A stretch of 64,000 nt of DNA from an uncultured Prevotellaceae bacterium. GTDB lineage: Bacteria > Bacteroidota > Bacteroidia > Bacteroidales > Muribaculaceae. Of the stretch, positions 35,537 to 43,262 are shown one piece after another. The notes below the pieces were generated by a model. It was given only the letters and a program-made list of their open reading frames with translations. It was not told the origin of the DNA and did no database searches. The stretch is taken from positions 1 to 64,000 of the forward strand of contig ONEL01000001.1 in NCBI GenBank assembly GCA_900316835.1. The letters run 5' to 3'. How positions within the stretch are numbered: position 1 is the first letter of the stretch; the number at the start of each line of letters is the position of its first letter. Position numbers and translations under genes: made by a program.

Positions 35537-36517
35537 TTATAAGGATATAATATTATCCGAGGAAGCCGAGCAATACACCGGCGGCAACTGCCGAACCGAT
35601 TTTGCTGGTTTTGAATTATCTGATATTGGTTTTGTCTCTTCTATTGGTTTTGTCTCTTCTATTGGTTTTGCTTCTTTTCTTTCTATTATTTCTTTCTTTT
35701 GAGAGTGGTGTTTCTTTTGAGAGTGGTGGCTTGTTGTCAAAATATATGAAGTTCCTAAGATAGACGGCCCTGCGAGAAGTACAATGGCCACCATCATTTT
35801 ATACCATCTCAAATGTTTCCATTGCATTCTTTCGGATGCGAAATACACATTTGAGGTTCTGTATTTGTCATATCTATTATATATTAGATCCTGATTGTCT
35901 ATCGCCCAATCAAAGCGCCAATTGCAATAGCTCAGAGCATTTATCGCGGCAATGAGAAAGGGTATTGTTAAAATTATCGCGATTGTTACGCCTTGCGCAC
36001 TTGATATATAGTGGCTCTTGTATAGCAACCGCGTTATTGCATAGACAGTGAATATGATTCCACCTACACTAAAAATGTTGGTGAATACCATTCTTGCCGA
36101 GCTTATATCATAACGTCTGTGCGGACTGAATGTGAATGTATCGCCTTTATCGCCTTTGGTCAGGTGATAAAAAGGAATGACCATTAACCATGCAAGAAAT
36201 AAAGATACGATAACACCGGAAATAAGAATACTTATTACTAGCCCCACTAACCCCGACTTTGCTATTGCGCTGTCTTTAGCCAAAGTCTTTAGAATGTCAC
36301 TACCGATAATGGGGTAGATAATTATCGATACAATTAAGGCTATTATGGCTCCAACGCATATTCCTATTGTCACTTCATAGCGGCGGAATATGTCCCACCA
36401 GAAAGCCTCTCTGTCTTCATCTCCTTTAGAAAACCATTTGATTATTGAACCAAATAAATTGGTCTTGTTTTTAATCTCCTTAATATTAATTTTAGGTTTT
36501 GTTTCTTTGATTTCCAT
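35537..36517 (-). CDS. Multi-pass membrane protein with a chimeric C-terminal end
   Basis: 326 aa, unknown family. A charged cytosolic N-terminus (~45 aa) is followed by about five membrane helices (~52-75, ~88-115, ~145-165, ~172-197, ~240-258) and a hydrophilic tail. The tail contains HHSQKK twice and PIEETK twice, reflecting 18-bp tandem DNA repeats. The last ~17 residues (VRQLPPVYCSASSDNI...) come from 50 bp identical to the 3' end of oadB but read in another frame. The original C-terminus has therefore probably been replaced. It starts an accessory region. Confidence 0.7.
   Translation of the reverse strand: MEIKETKPKINIKEIKNKTNLFGSIIKWFSKGDEDREAFWWDIFRRYEVTIGICVGAIIALIVSIIIYPIIGSDILKTLAKDSAIAKSGLVGLVISILISGVIVSLFLAWLMVIPFYHLTKGDKGDTFTFSPHRRYDISSARMVFTNIFSVGGIIFTVYAITRLLYKSHYISSAQGVTIAIILTIPFLIAAINALSYCNWRFDWAIDNQDLIYNRYDKYRTSNVYFASERMQWKHLRWYKMMVAIVLLAGPSILGTSYILTTSHHSQKKHHSQKKEIIERKEAKPIEETKPIEETKPISDNSKPAKSVRQLPPVYCSASSDNIISL
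35551..35600 (-). repeat. 50-bp copy of the oadB 3' end inside another gene
   Basis: Identical base for base to 41640-41689, which encodes the last 15 codons and the stop of oadB plus two bases. The flanking bases differ on both sides. OadB uses frame GSAVAAGVLLGFLG; here it is read +1. Confidence 0.85.
35625..35670. repeat. 18-bp tandem repeat, about 2.5 copies
   Basis: Units ATTGGTTTTGTCTCTTCT at 35625-35642 and 35643-35660, and a part copy to 35670. It encodes the PIEETK repeat on the minus strand. Confidence 0.8.
35693..35728. repeat. 18-bp tandem repeat, 2 copies
   Basis: TTTCTTTTGAGAGTGGTG at 35693-35710 and 35711-35728. It encodes HHSQKK twice on the minus strand. Confidence 0.8.
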
Positions 36518-36632
36518 AGTTAAAAGGATATTTTATGTTAATAACTTACGTTTCAATTGTGATATTGAATACACTTGAAGCGTTGTACGTCAGTTCACCC
36601 TATAAGATGAGTGGAACTTTTTGCCTGATAGA

Positions 36633-37286
36633 TTAATATTTCTCACCAAAAATGGGTTCACCAATAAATGCTCTATGGAATTGATGCCAGTAAGGCCAAC
36701 TCTTTCCGCTTGGTGAACTTGGGTGATGCACAAGCATGGCTGGTATGTCCTTGCCATTGATGTTGTAGTGCCAAACGTCGGTAGTGTCTTCAACTTTGAG
36801 AGAGGAAGAATGCCCATCCCATGATGGCAATTTGTCATAAAGACGTGCCCCCCAAACGATAATGACATCGGGCAAAAACTCATTGAGAAGATTGAGGAAT
36901 GCTTCTTCGCTTAGTTTTAATGCATTCTCGTTAGGTTCTTTCCTCGGTCCTGTAGTATTGAGCTGGAAGTAGTTATAAAAGATTACACTATTCCACAACT
37001 TATTGCGTTCTTGTTCAGAAAGTTCCTTGCCTGCTAAAGCGCGTTCGAAACAGAGAAAAGTCTGCTGGTATGGTTCGCCGCTATAGTTCTCAAGATATTC
37101 TTCAATCACATCTTCGGTCTGGCTGTGACAATCTTCTTTCATATTTTCAACGCAGCAACCGGTACACTTGCCTTGTTCCACTTCATGGCAGTAATGGCTT
37201 TCACCTAAAACAAGTACTTTTTTACCAAACACTCCACCATTGAGGTAGTCTTTACCGACCCAGGGTCTAATAAGATATTTTTCCAT
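36633..37286 (-). CDS. Uracil-DNA-glycosylase-superfamily-like protein
   Basis: 217 aa, no signal peptide. KVLVLGESHY near the N-terminus, a VIIVWGARLYDKLP strand and a C-terminal AMLVHHPSSPSG segment recall the UDG superfamily layout (motif GExPG-like start, then HPSP-like motif). A Cys cluster (C..C..C..C around residues 39-52) is unusual; it could hold a metal or cluster. A direct role is unknown. It is a single gene in the accessory region. Confidence 0.5.
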   Translation of the reverse strand: MEKYLIRPWVGKDYLNGGVFGKKVLVLGESHYCHEVEQGKCTGCCVENMKEDCHSQTEDVIEEYLENYSGEPYQQTFLCFERALAGKELSEQERNKLWNSVIFYNYFQLNTTGPRKEPNENALKLSEEAFLNLLNEFLPDVIIVWGARLYDKLPSWDGHSSSLKVEDTTDVWHYNINGKDIPAMLVHHPSSPSGKSWPYWHQFHRAFIGEPIFGEKY

Positions 37287-37320
37287 ATTGCTCGATGTTT
37301 TATTGATTGATTTTTTTAAA

Positions 37321-37572
37321 TTATAATGCTGGAGCGTGCTTGCCTTTGTTTTGTCCGTCAGGGTGGCGATGGCACCACATTCCAGTCATTGACATGATTG
37401 AGGTGAATTGTTATCCGCACCACTTGCAGGTGTAGCGTTTTTTCTCGCTGCCTTCATAGAGTTTGTGGGGACATTTGTTAGTACCGTCGGGATGTCGTTG
37501 GCATCTCATACCGGTTAGTGATTGAACCGATGCGAACTGTTGTCCGCAGTATTCACAATAGAATTTTGCCAT
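37321..37572 (-). pseudogene. Two-repeat zinc-finger-like small protein with internal stop
   Basis: ATG 37572 opens an 84-codon frame with TAA at codon 54 (37411-37413). Before the stop: MAKFYCEYCGQQF...QSLTGMRCQRHPDG then YTCKWCG; after it QFTSIMSMTGMWCHRHPDG and KGKHAPAL. The two halves are tandem copies of a CxxC...C-x2-HPDG unit, so the second finger is cut in half by a single A-to-T-like change (AAA to TAA). Similar ~85-aa zinc-ribbon-like proteins in Bacteroidales are intact. Function unknown; perhaps nucleic-acid binding. Confidence 0.7.
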
Positions 37573-38106
37573 AGTAGTTTGTATTTTAAGTTAATAATAT
37601 AGTTTATATAAGTATAAAAAGAAAAGGTGCGCGCTTTATTTTCTTTTGTACCTGTGTGGCTCTGGACTGGCCTAGTAACAGAAAGAAAACAGCTCACACC
37701 TCTTGATGTATCGGAGCAAGTGAATCCCGAGGGCTTCCTCTTGTCGATAGCATGAAGTGGTTGCGTTGCTGCTGGCCTCTGTTACGATAGGTGAATTGTC
37801 CAGATTCACAGGTACTGGCCGCATTACGCTTCCGCAAAATGTAGCATAACTGGCAAATTGGCTCTCTAGCCTGCCATAATGCGTTGCAAATTTAAGCACA
37901 ATAGTTTAAATATACAACACTTGGTGAGCTGTTTTCGCACCATTTTTGCTATGAGTGCAAAATTAGTTTGGCAGTGCAAAATGTGCAATGTCGTTGCCTG
38001 TTCAAGTGTGTTCACGATAGTTAAAAAAGATTTTTTTAGCTGGTTGATAGCAATTTCATAAACATTTTATGTAACTTTGCAAAGAAATTTAAAAAGCCGT
38101 GTAGCT
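37573..38106. other. 534-bp gap in the accessory region
   Basis: No gene I trust. It holds TAACAGA (37676-37682) and TCTGTTA (37779-37785), which could pair, a GTGAAT / ATTCAC short hairpin at about 37791-37809, and a possible promoter box TAACTTTGC (38072-38080) for the toxin operon. A minus-strand 75-codon frame (37672-37899) has no signal, no start context and no known motif, so I do not call it a gene. Confidence 0.4.
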
Positions 38107-38319
38107 ATGTCAGAAAGAGAAATGAATTCTTATAGGTTCAGTTCTGGTGAAGAACCTAGCGACGAGATGCTCGCTCAACTGATGAGGGAAGTAGCAGAAG
38201 AAGCTCGTGAGAAGGACAAACTTGCCACTGAGGCTTATTTAGCTCAAATGCGTCGTGATATTGAGCATAAACAGTTGCAATGGGGAGCGATGATTAAAGA
38301 TGCCTGCAATGTCAATTAA
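38107..38319 (+). CDS. Small antitoxin-like protein upstream of a zeta-type kinase
   Basis: 70 aa from ATG 38107. Acidic, highly helical (PSDEMLAQLMREVAEEAREKDKL) with no recognised DNA-binding motif. It overlaps the zeta-type gene by 20 bp and precedes it, as the epsilon or PezA-type antitoxin precedes zeta/PezT. It has no sequence likeness to those antitoxins that I can see, so the antitoxin role is an inference from position. Confidence 0.55.
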   Translation: MSEREMNSYRFSSGEEPSDEMLAQLMREVAEEAREKDKLATEAYLAQMRRDIEHKQLQWGAMIKDACNVN

Positions 38320-38917
38320 AAACCACCAGCCAGAGATGATAGTGATAGCTGGGCCTAATGGTTCAGGTAAGACATCTGTGACAAAAAAATTACTTCATCA
38401 TGAATGGACTGAAGGGACGTTGTATATTAACCCCGATGAAATAGCTCAAGAAAAATTTGGTGACTGGAATTCGCAAGAAGCGGTGTTAAAAGCGGCTAAG
38501 TATAGTGAACAATTGCGTGAGAACTGCCTTAGAGAAAAGACTAGTTTCGTTTTTGAGACGGTAATGTCTTCGCCTGAAAAAGTTGATTTTATTATTCGAG
38601 CTAAAAAGGCTGGTTTTTTTATCCGTATTTTCTATATATCCACAAATCACCCTTCAATTAATGCATCACGCATCGCAAAGCGAGTGATGCAAGGCGGTCA
38701 TGACGTACCCATTAGCAAGATTGTGAAACGCTATTATAAATCGATAGCCAATTGTAAGATCTTATCCTATTTGGTTGATAGGCTGTATGTTTATGACAAC
38801 TCTGTTGATGGCGTTGACGCATCGTTACAATTTCGCATGAATAAAGGAGTGGTAATCAAGACTTATGTTGCCGAAGTGTGTCCTTGGGCTCAAGATTTGT
38901 TGCCAAGTGATAAATAA
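38300..38917 (+). CDS. Zeta-toxin-family kinase
   Basis: 205 aa (ATG 38309 is the other start). P-loop GPNGSGKTS at about residues 15-23, the zeta signature INPDEIAQEKFG with catalytic Asp, and FETVMSSPEK, matching zeta toxin/UDP-N-acetylglucosamine kinase folds. Zeta toxins phosphorylate UDP-GlcNAc and block cell-wall synthesis; many stand-alone Bacteroidetes members of this group have unknown substrates. Overlaps the small upstream gene and is 8 bp from the kinase gene, so the three probably form an operon. Confidence 0.85.
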   Translation: MPAMSIKNHQPEMIVIAGPNGSGKTSVTKKLLHHEWTEGTLYINPDEIAQEKFGDWNSQEAVLKAAKYSEQLRENCLREKTSFVFETVMSSPEKVDFIIRAKKAGFFIRIFYISTNHPSINASRIAKRVMQGGHDVPISKIVKRYYKSIANCKILSYLVDRLYVYDNSVDGVDASLQFRMNKGVVIKTYVAEVCPWAQDLLPSDK

Positions 38918-38925
38918 CAAATGTT

Positions 38926-40239
38926 ATGAGTGGCGAAAATGACAATCTTGAGAATGAAGAGTCTCAGTCGGGGTTCTTTGTGAGTCTTGACGAGAGTGGC
39001 GTGGGCGATGGCGAGTGGCGCCACATTGAGGAGGTTCACCGCTCAAATCATGGCATGACTCTTGTGTATAAGGCTCAACATTATGGAAAGCTCTTTGCCC
39101 TCAAATGTCTAAAAAAAGAATATTGTGATGACATCAATGCCATTGCGTTGCTTGAAAAGGAGTTTGACTTAGGCTTCAATCTTCGCCACAAGAATATTGC
39201 CTTGACGCTCGACTTCACCCATGTCGCGACACTCGGCAAATGTGTCGTGATGGAATGGATTGACGGAGAAACGCTAAAAGACTACCTTCAAAATCACGAA
39301 CTGAGCAAAAACAAAGCGAAAAGTATTGCCCTTCAGCTATGTGACGCTGTTGAGTTTCTTCACAGTCATCAGGTGATACATCGTGATCTGAAACCGTTGA
39401 ATGTGATGATTAGTGCTGTTGGGGAACAGGTGAAGGTGCTTGACTTTGGACTGAGTGATTCTTCGCGTTTCACATCATTCAAACAGCCTGCCGGCACACC
39501 TGGTTATGTCGCCCCAGAGTTACTTTCGGGCACGAGCAATGGCGACGTGCGCAGCGATATCTACTCGCTTGGCGTGATGCTTAGTGAGTTGCATCCGTCA
39601 TTGGCAAAGGTGGCTCGTCGATGTATGGCGGCAAGTGCTGATGACCGCTACCAGAGAGTGTCGCAGGTGCGCAAGGCGTTGACTGACCGAAAAGGCCAGT
39701 GGTGGTGGGGTGTGGCATTGTCGCTCACAGTGATTGCAATAGTGATGTTGCTGTTGTTTCCAAGAACCAGCGAGAAAAAAGAGACTGCGGTTTTGTCACC
39801 AGCCGACTCCGTTAGTGTGTATGAGAAAAGTAATAAAGACATCCTTGAAACAAACAAAGAGTTAGTCCCCCAAACTTTAGAAGAGCCTGTCCATACCCCA
39901 ATAAATGAGAAGATTATCGTCGCCGATGAATTGACTGACAGGCAATCATCAAATATTGTCAATCAAAATCACATTAATGAGTGGGAGCTGATAGACCGCA
40001 CAAAGTCAATGGCATTAAAGCTGTATGCCGAATACAAAAACACGATTGAAGACAAAAGCCTGAGTGATATAGAGAAAGCAAAAGCAAGCCGACAGTTTAG
40101 TCTAGAACTTGAAATGAGGGTACACAAAATAATTGAAAAAGCCCATATTGAAGATGCTGAAGAGTGTAAAAGGCTAGAGGCAAGGGCTTTATCTGCCGCT
40201 CGCTTAGCAATAAAGAAGGCTATTGAGGTTGAGAATTGA
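38926..40239 (+). CDS. Hanks-type Ser/Thr protein kinase with one membrane helix
   Basis: 437 aa. Kinase domain ~25-255: LFALKCL (ATP-binding Lys), a Glu in LLEKEFDLG, HRDLKPLNVMI (catalytic loop), LDFGLSD (metal Asp), GTPGYVAPELL (activation segment/APE). The glycine-rich loop is weak. A membrane helix (~265-285, VALSLTVIAIVMLLLF) leads to a periplasmic helical or coiled-coil tail of ~150 aa (SMALKLYAEYKNTIEDK...). PknB-like topology without PASTA repeats. It is 8 bp after the zeta-type gene. Confidence 0.9.
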   Translation: MSGENDNLENEESQSGFFVSLDESGVGDGEWRHIEEVHRSNHGMTLVYKAQHYGKLFALKCLKKEYCDDINAIALLEKEFDLGFNLRHKNIALTLDFTHVATLGKCVVMEWIDGETLKDYLQNHELSKNKAKSIALQLCDAVEFLHSHQVIHRDLKPLNVMISAVGEQVKVLDFGLSDSSRFTSFKQPAGTPGYVAPELLSGTSNGDVRSDIYSLGVMLSELHPSLAKVARRCMAASADDRYQRVSQVRKALTDRKGQWWWGVALSLTVIAIVMLLLFPRTSEKKETAVLSPADSVSVYEKSNKDILETNKELVPQTLEEPVHTPINEKIIVADELTDRQSSNIVNQNHINEWELIDRTKSMALKLYAEYKNTIEDKSLSDIEKAKASRQFSLELEMRVHKIIEKAHIEDAEECKRLEARALSAARLAIKKAIEVEN

Positions 40240-40876
40240 CATTTTCTCTTTCTCTCGCATTTTTAATTAGATCATATAGCTCGCCCACCGATTCTCTAGA
40301 GAGTTCATCTGTATTACTCATGTCCTCGTTGTTATAGGTGATAATCCACATGCTGTCGCTTGAAAGTCCCTTTCTCATCAATGACTGAGATATGCAGTCG
40401 GTTTCATAGGTTGTGGTGTCAAAAAAAAGAGTGAACCATTGTCCGCATGTTTTGGCAATAAAGAAGATGAATTCTTCATAGATCGCGACATCCCAGATGT
40501 AACAGTCATCTAAAACTGGTCGGTTAACTTTAAGGTGTTTTCCATTATAAATGATTTCATCCAAGTCGATTGGGGTTTCGTTATTTAGCAGTTTGTTGCG
40601 GACATAAAGGGTGGGGTAGTAGATGATTTTTGATTCTGTCTGAGGAAGATTTTTTTTGTTGATTTCGTCATAATAGTCGTTGTCTATAGCTATCGATAGG
40701 TAATCGTTATTATGGTTTTGGGGTACAGGAACGTCAATTACCAATCCTTGCATGAAGTATTCCATGTCACCGTCACGCAACACGATGTTCTTAAGACCAG
40801 AGGGTCTATCTTTTTTTGCACTCCCTGCTAATGCAAAGCAAATTAGAAGAAGTGTGAAGCAAACTTTCTTTTTCAT
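40220..40876 (-). CDS. Exported protein of unknown function
   Basis: 218 aa from ATG 40876 (a longer in-frame start lacks a signal peptide). The signal peptide is KKKVCFTLLLICFALAGSAKK. The remainder is a small soluble protein of mixed alpha/beta nature with no motif I know. It overlaps the kinase end by 20 bp in a convergent arrangement. Confidence 0.65.
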   Translation of the reverse strand: MKKKVCFTLLLICFALAGSAKKDRPSGLKNIVLRDGDMEYFMQGLVIDVPVPQNHNNDYLSIAIDNDYYDEINKKNLPQTESKIIYYPTLYVRNKLLNNETPIDLDEIIYNGKHLKVNRPVLDDCYIWDVAIYEEFIFFIAKTCGQWFTLFFDTTTYETDCISQSLMRKGLSSDSMWIITYNNEDMSNTDELSRESVGELYDLIKNARERENVNSQPQ

Positions 40877-40956
40877 GGCTGCAAAGCTAAATATAATTGT
40901 TGAGAATAGCAAATGTTCATTCGTGTTCACGATGGTTAAAGTTTGTGACGACGTGC

Positions 40957-40986
40957 TTGAAATATAGTATTTGTCACTATATTTGC
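40957..40986 (+). promoter_or_regulatory. Promoter of the regulator-like gene at 41002
   Basis: TTG (40957-40959), 18 bp, TATATTTGC (40978-40986): fits the Bacteroidetes consensus and ends 15 bp before the ATG. GTGTTCACGATGGTTAAA lies upstream at about 40924-40940. Confidence 0.6.
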
Positions 40987-41001
40987 ATAAAGAATTTCAT
41001 T

Positions 41002-41577
41002 ATGACAGACGAAAAACGAAAAATAGAAAGCCTGTTAGCTCTTGTGGCGCAAAAGTCGGAGCATCCATTAAGTACGATAACCAATCTCAACTGTCTTGTG
41101 GCTGAGATTAAAAAAAGCACTGGCGAGAAGCTCAGTGTCTCTACCTTGCGGCGTCTGTTGGGCATGGTGGATAGTGATCATGAGCCATCAATCGGCACTT
41201 TAGACATTTTGAGTCGCTATGTGGGTTATCGAGGTTGGCGCGATTTTATTGCTCACGATGAAGGCTCTGATGCTCAGTCGCAGTTTGTTAACGAGAAATT
41301 GATTAGGTGTGACCAACTCAACGCTGGTGATATCGTGGAGCTTGAGTGGGCTCCAGCTCGCATGTGTAGGCTATTGTGCTTGGGTTATGGTCGCTTTAAG
41401 GTGCTTTTGAGCATTAATTCCAAACTTGCCGAGGGTGACACACTATGCTGCAAGGTAGTGTGTGTGGGACAGCCTTTTGTGGCCACCGATGTGTTGCGTG
41501 GTGACCGTCTCGAGAAAGTTTATGTGGCTGGAAGTAAATTGGGGGTCAGTGCGTTGCGCTTGTTGAAAAAAGAATAG
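41002..41577 (+). CDS. Regulator-like protein of unknown family
   Basis: 191 aa from ATG 41002 (the longer frame starts without support). The first ~90 residues look like a helix-rich, possibly DNA-binding part (STLRRLLGMVDSDHEPSIGTLDILSRYVGYRGWRDF: helix, turn, helix). The C-terminal ~80 form a beta-rich part with a small-ligand or barrel feel (GDIVELEWAPARMCRLLCLGYGRFKVL). I know it only as a Bacteroidales hypothetical. It has its own promoter. Confidence 0.65.
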   Translation: MTDEKRKIESLLALVAQKSEHPLSTITNLNCLVAEIKKSTGEKLSVSTLRRLLGMVDSDHEPSIGTLDILSRYVGYRGWRDFIAHDEGSDAQSQFVNEKLIRCDQLNAGDIVELEWAPARMCRLLCLGYGRFKVLLSINSKLAEGDTLCCKVVCVGQPFVATDVLRGDRLEKVYVAGSKLGVSALRLLKKE

Positions 41578-41582
41578 TCAAT

Positions 41583-41619
41583 AAATAATGTGTGCCGCTT
41601 GTGGGGGCACACATTATTT
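41583..41619. terminator. Bidirectional terminator between the 41002 gene and oadB
   Basis: AAATAATGTGTGCC / GGCACACATTATTT perfect stem; A/T ends on both sides; convergent genes. Confidence 0.8.
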
Positions 41620-41641
41620 AAAATATAGGTATAGCGTTTTA

Positions 41642-42796
41642 TTATCCGAGGAAGCCGAGCAATACACCGGCGGCAACTGCCGAACCGATAACACCTGCAA
41701 CGTTGGGACCCATGGCGTGCATGAGAAGGTAGTTGCTTGGGTCGGCCTTGAGACCCTGGTCGTTGCTGATGCGGGCTGCCATTGGCACAGCGCTCACACC
41801 GGCGTTACCAATCAATGGATTCAACTTCTTGTGCTTGGGCAGGATGAGGTTGAAGATCTTCACAAAGAGGACACCCGATGTGGTGGCGATGATGAACGCC
41901 ATGAAGCCAAGAGCGAAAATCTTGACAGTGTCGGCAGTGAGGAACTCCGAAGCCTGAGTCGATGCGCCAACGGTCATACCCAGGATGATGGTAACCATGT
42001 CGGTCATGGCGTTGCTTGCGGTCTTGGCAAGGCGGGTGGTCACGCCACTCTCGCGAAGCAAGTTGCCGAAGAACAACATTCCGAGCAGTGGCAGACCACT
42101 GGGCACGAACATGCAAGTGAGAATTAAGCCCACAATGGGGAAGATAATCTTCTCGGTCTGCGACACTTTGCGAGCTGGCTTCATGCGAATGAGACGCTCT
42201 TTCTTGGTGGTGAGCAGTCGCATGATGGGTGGCTGAATTACAGGAACAAGAGCCATGTAACTATAAGCACTCACGGCGATTGCACCCATCAAGTTGGGGG
42301 CAAGTTTCGACGACAGGAAGATAGCGGTAGGACCATCGGCTCCGCCAATGATGGCGATGGCACCGGCTTGGTCGGGCATGAAGCCCATGGCAAGAGCCAC
42401 CATGTAGGCACCAAAGATACCAAACTGCGCGGCAGCTCCCACAAGCATAAGCTTGGGGTTAGCAAGCAACGCCGAGAAGTCGGTCATCGCACCAATGCCC
42501 AAGAAGATGAGCGGGGGATACCAGCCCTGGCGTACACCTTGATAGAGGATGTTGAGCACCGAGCCCTCCTCATAGATACCTATCTCATTGCCTGGCTGGA
42601 AAGGAATATTTCCAATCAGGATACCGAAACCAATTGGCACTAGCAACATGGGCTCGAAGTCGTGCTTTATCGCAAGATAGATAAAGAACAAACCCACACA
42701 GAGCATGATCAAGCTCTCGGGCGACAACGAAACGTTGTAGAAGCCGGTGAAGTGCCAGAATTGTTCGAGGTTTTCAGCAATATTTAATAGTACCAT
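41642..42796 (-). CDS. oadB: Na+-translocating decarboxylase beta subunit
   Basis: 384 aa, about ten membrane segments, typical of OadB/MmdB/GcdB. Uses the energy of decarboxylation of the carboxybiotin to pump Na+. Seen: GIGAMTDFSALLANPKLMLVGAAAQFG, the GGADGPTAIFLSSKLAPNLMGAIAVSAYSYMALVPVIQPP segment with the conserved Asp and the C-terminal NYLLMHAMGPNVAGVIGSAVAAG. It is the last gene of the methylmalonyl-CoA decarboxylase operon, 4 bp after the biotin-carrier gene. Its last 50 bp are copied at 35551-35600. Confidence 0.96.
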   Translation of the reverse strand: MVLLNIAENLEQFWHFTGFYNVSLSPESLIMLCVGLFFIYLAIKHDFEPMLLVPIGFGILIGNIPFQPGNEIGIYEEGSVLNILYQGVRQGWYPPLIFLGIGAMTDFSALLANPKLMLVGAAAQFGIFGAYMVALAMGFMPDQAGAIAIIGGADGPTAIFLSSKLAPNLMGAIAVSAYSYMALVPVIQPPIMRLLTTKKERLIRMKPARKVSQTEKIIFPIVGLILTCMFVPSGLPLLGMLFFGNLLRESGVTTRLAKTASNAMTDMVTIILGMTVGASTQASEFLTADTVKIFALGFMAFIIATTSGVLFVKIFNLILPKHKKLNPLIGNAGVSAVPMAARISNDQGLKADPSNYLLMHAMGPNVAGVIGSAVAAGVLLGFLG

Positions 42797-42800
42797 AGTT

Positions 42801-43235
42801 TTAAGCGATAATCATGATTGTGGTACCCTCAAGCACCGACTCGTCTTTTGCTACATTAATCGACTTCACTACGCCGTCTTTGCCTGCGTGGATTTCGTTA
42901 CCCATCTTCATGGCTTCAAGGATGCAAACCACATCGGTGGCCTTTACTTGCTGACCTTCTTTTACAAAGAATTCCTTGATTACGCCAGGCAGGGGTGATG
43001 TGATTACATACTCGCCGGCGGCTGCGGCTGCGGGCTTGGCGGCTGCGGGTTTAGCTGCTACAGGGGCATCGTTGCTCACAGCAACTCTCTTGATAACAGG
43101 CTTGGCAGCCTTCTCCTCCTCGAGCTCAACGGTGTAAGGAACACCATTCACCTCGATGTTAGCAATGTTGTTTTCAATGTCACCAACATTTACTTTGTAT
43201 TCGTGACCATTGATTTTATATTTATATTCTTTCAT
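42801..43235 (-). CDS. Biotin carboxyl carrier subunit of the decarboxylase
   Basis: 144 aa. N-terminal beta part, an Ala/Pro/Lys-rich flexible linker (~70-85), then the biotinyl domain with the biotinylation site EAMKMGNE (Lys). It carries the carboxyl group from the alpha subunit to the membrane beta subunit. It lies between the OadG-like and oadB genes (27 bp and 4 bp), as in methylmalonyl-CoA decarboxylase operons. Confidence 0.95.
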   Translation of the reverse strand: MKEYKYKINGHEYKVNVGDIENNIANIEVNGVPYTVELEEEKAAKPVIKRVAVSNDAPVAAKPAAAKPAAAAAGEYVITSPLPGVIKEFFVKEGQQVKATDVVCILEAMKMGNEIHAGKDGVVKSINVAKDESVLEGTTIMIIA

Positions 43236-43262
43236 TGATTAACAAATTAAATGTTAGTGAAT

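Noticed and set aside
37672..37899. 75-codon minus-strand frame in the accessory gap
   Set aside because: No ribosome-binding site, signal peptide, or motif I could name. Low conviction; kept as a note in the gap description.
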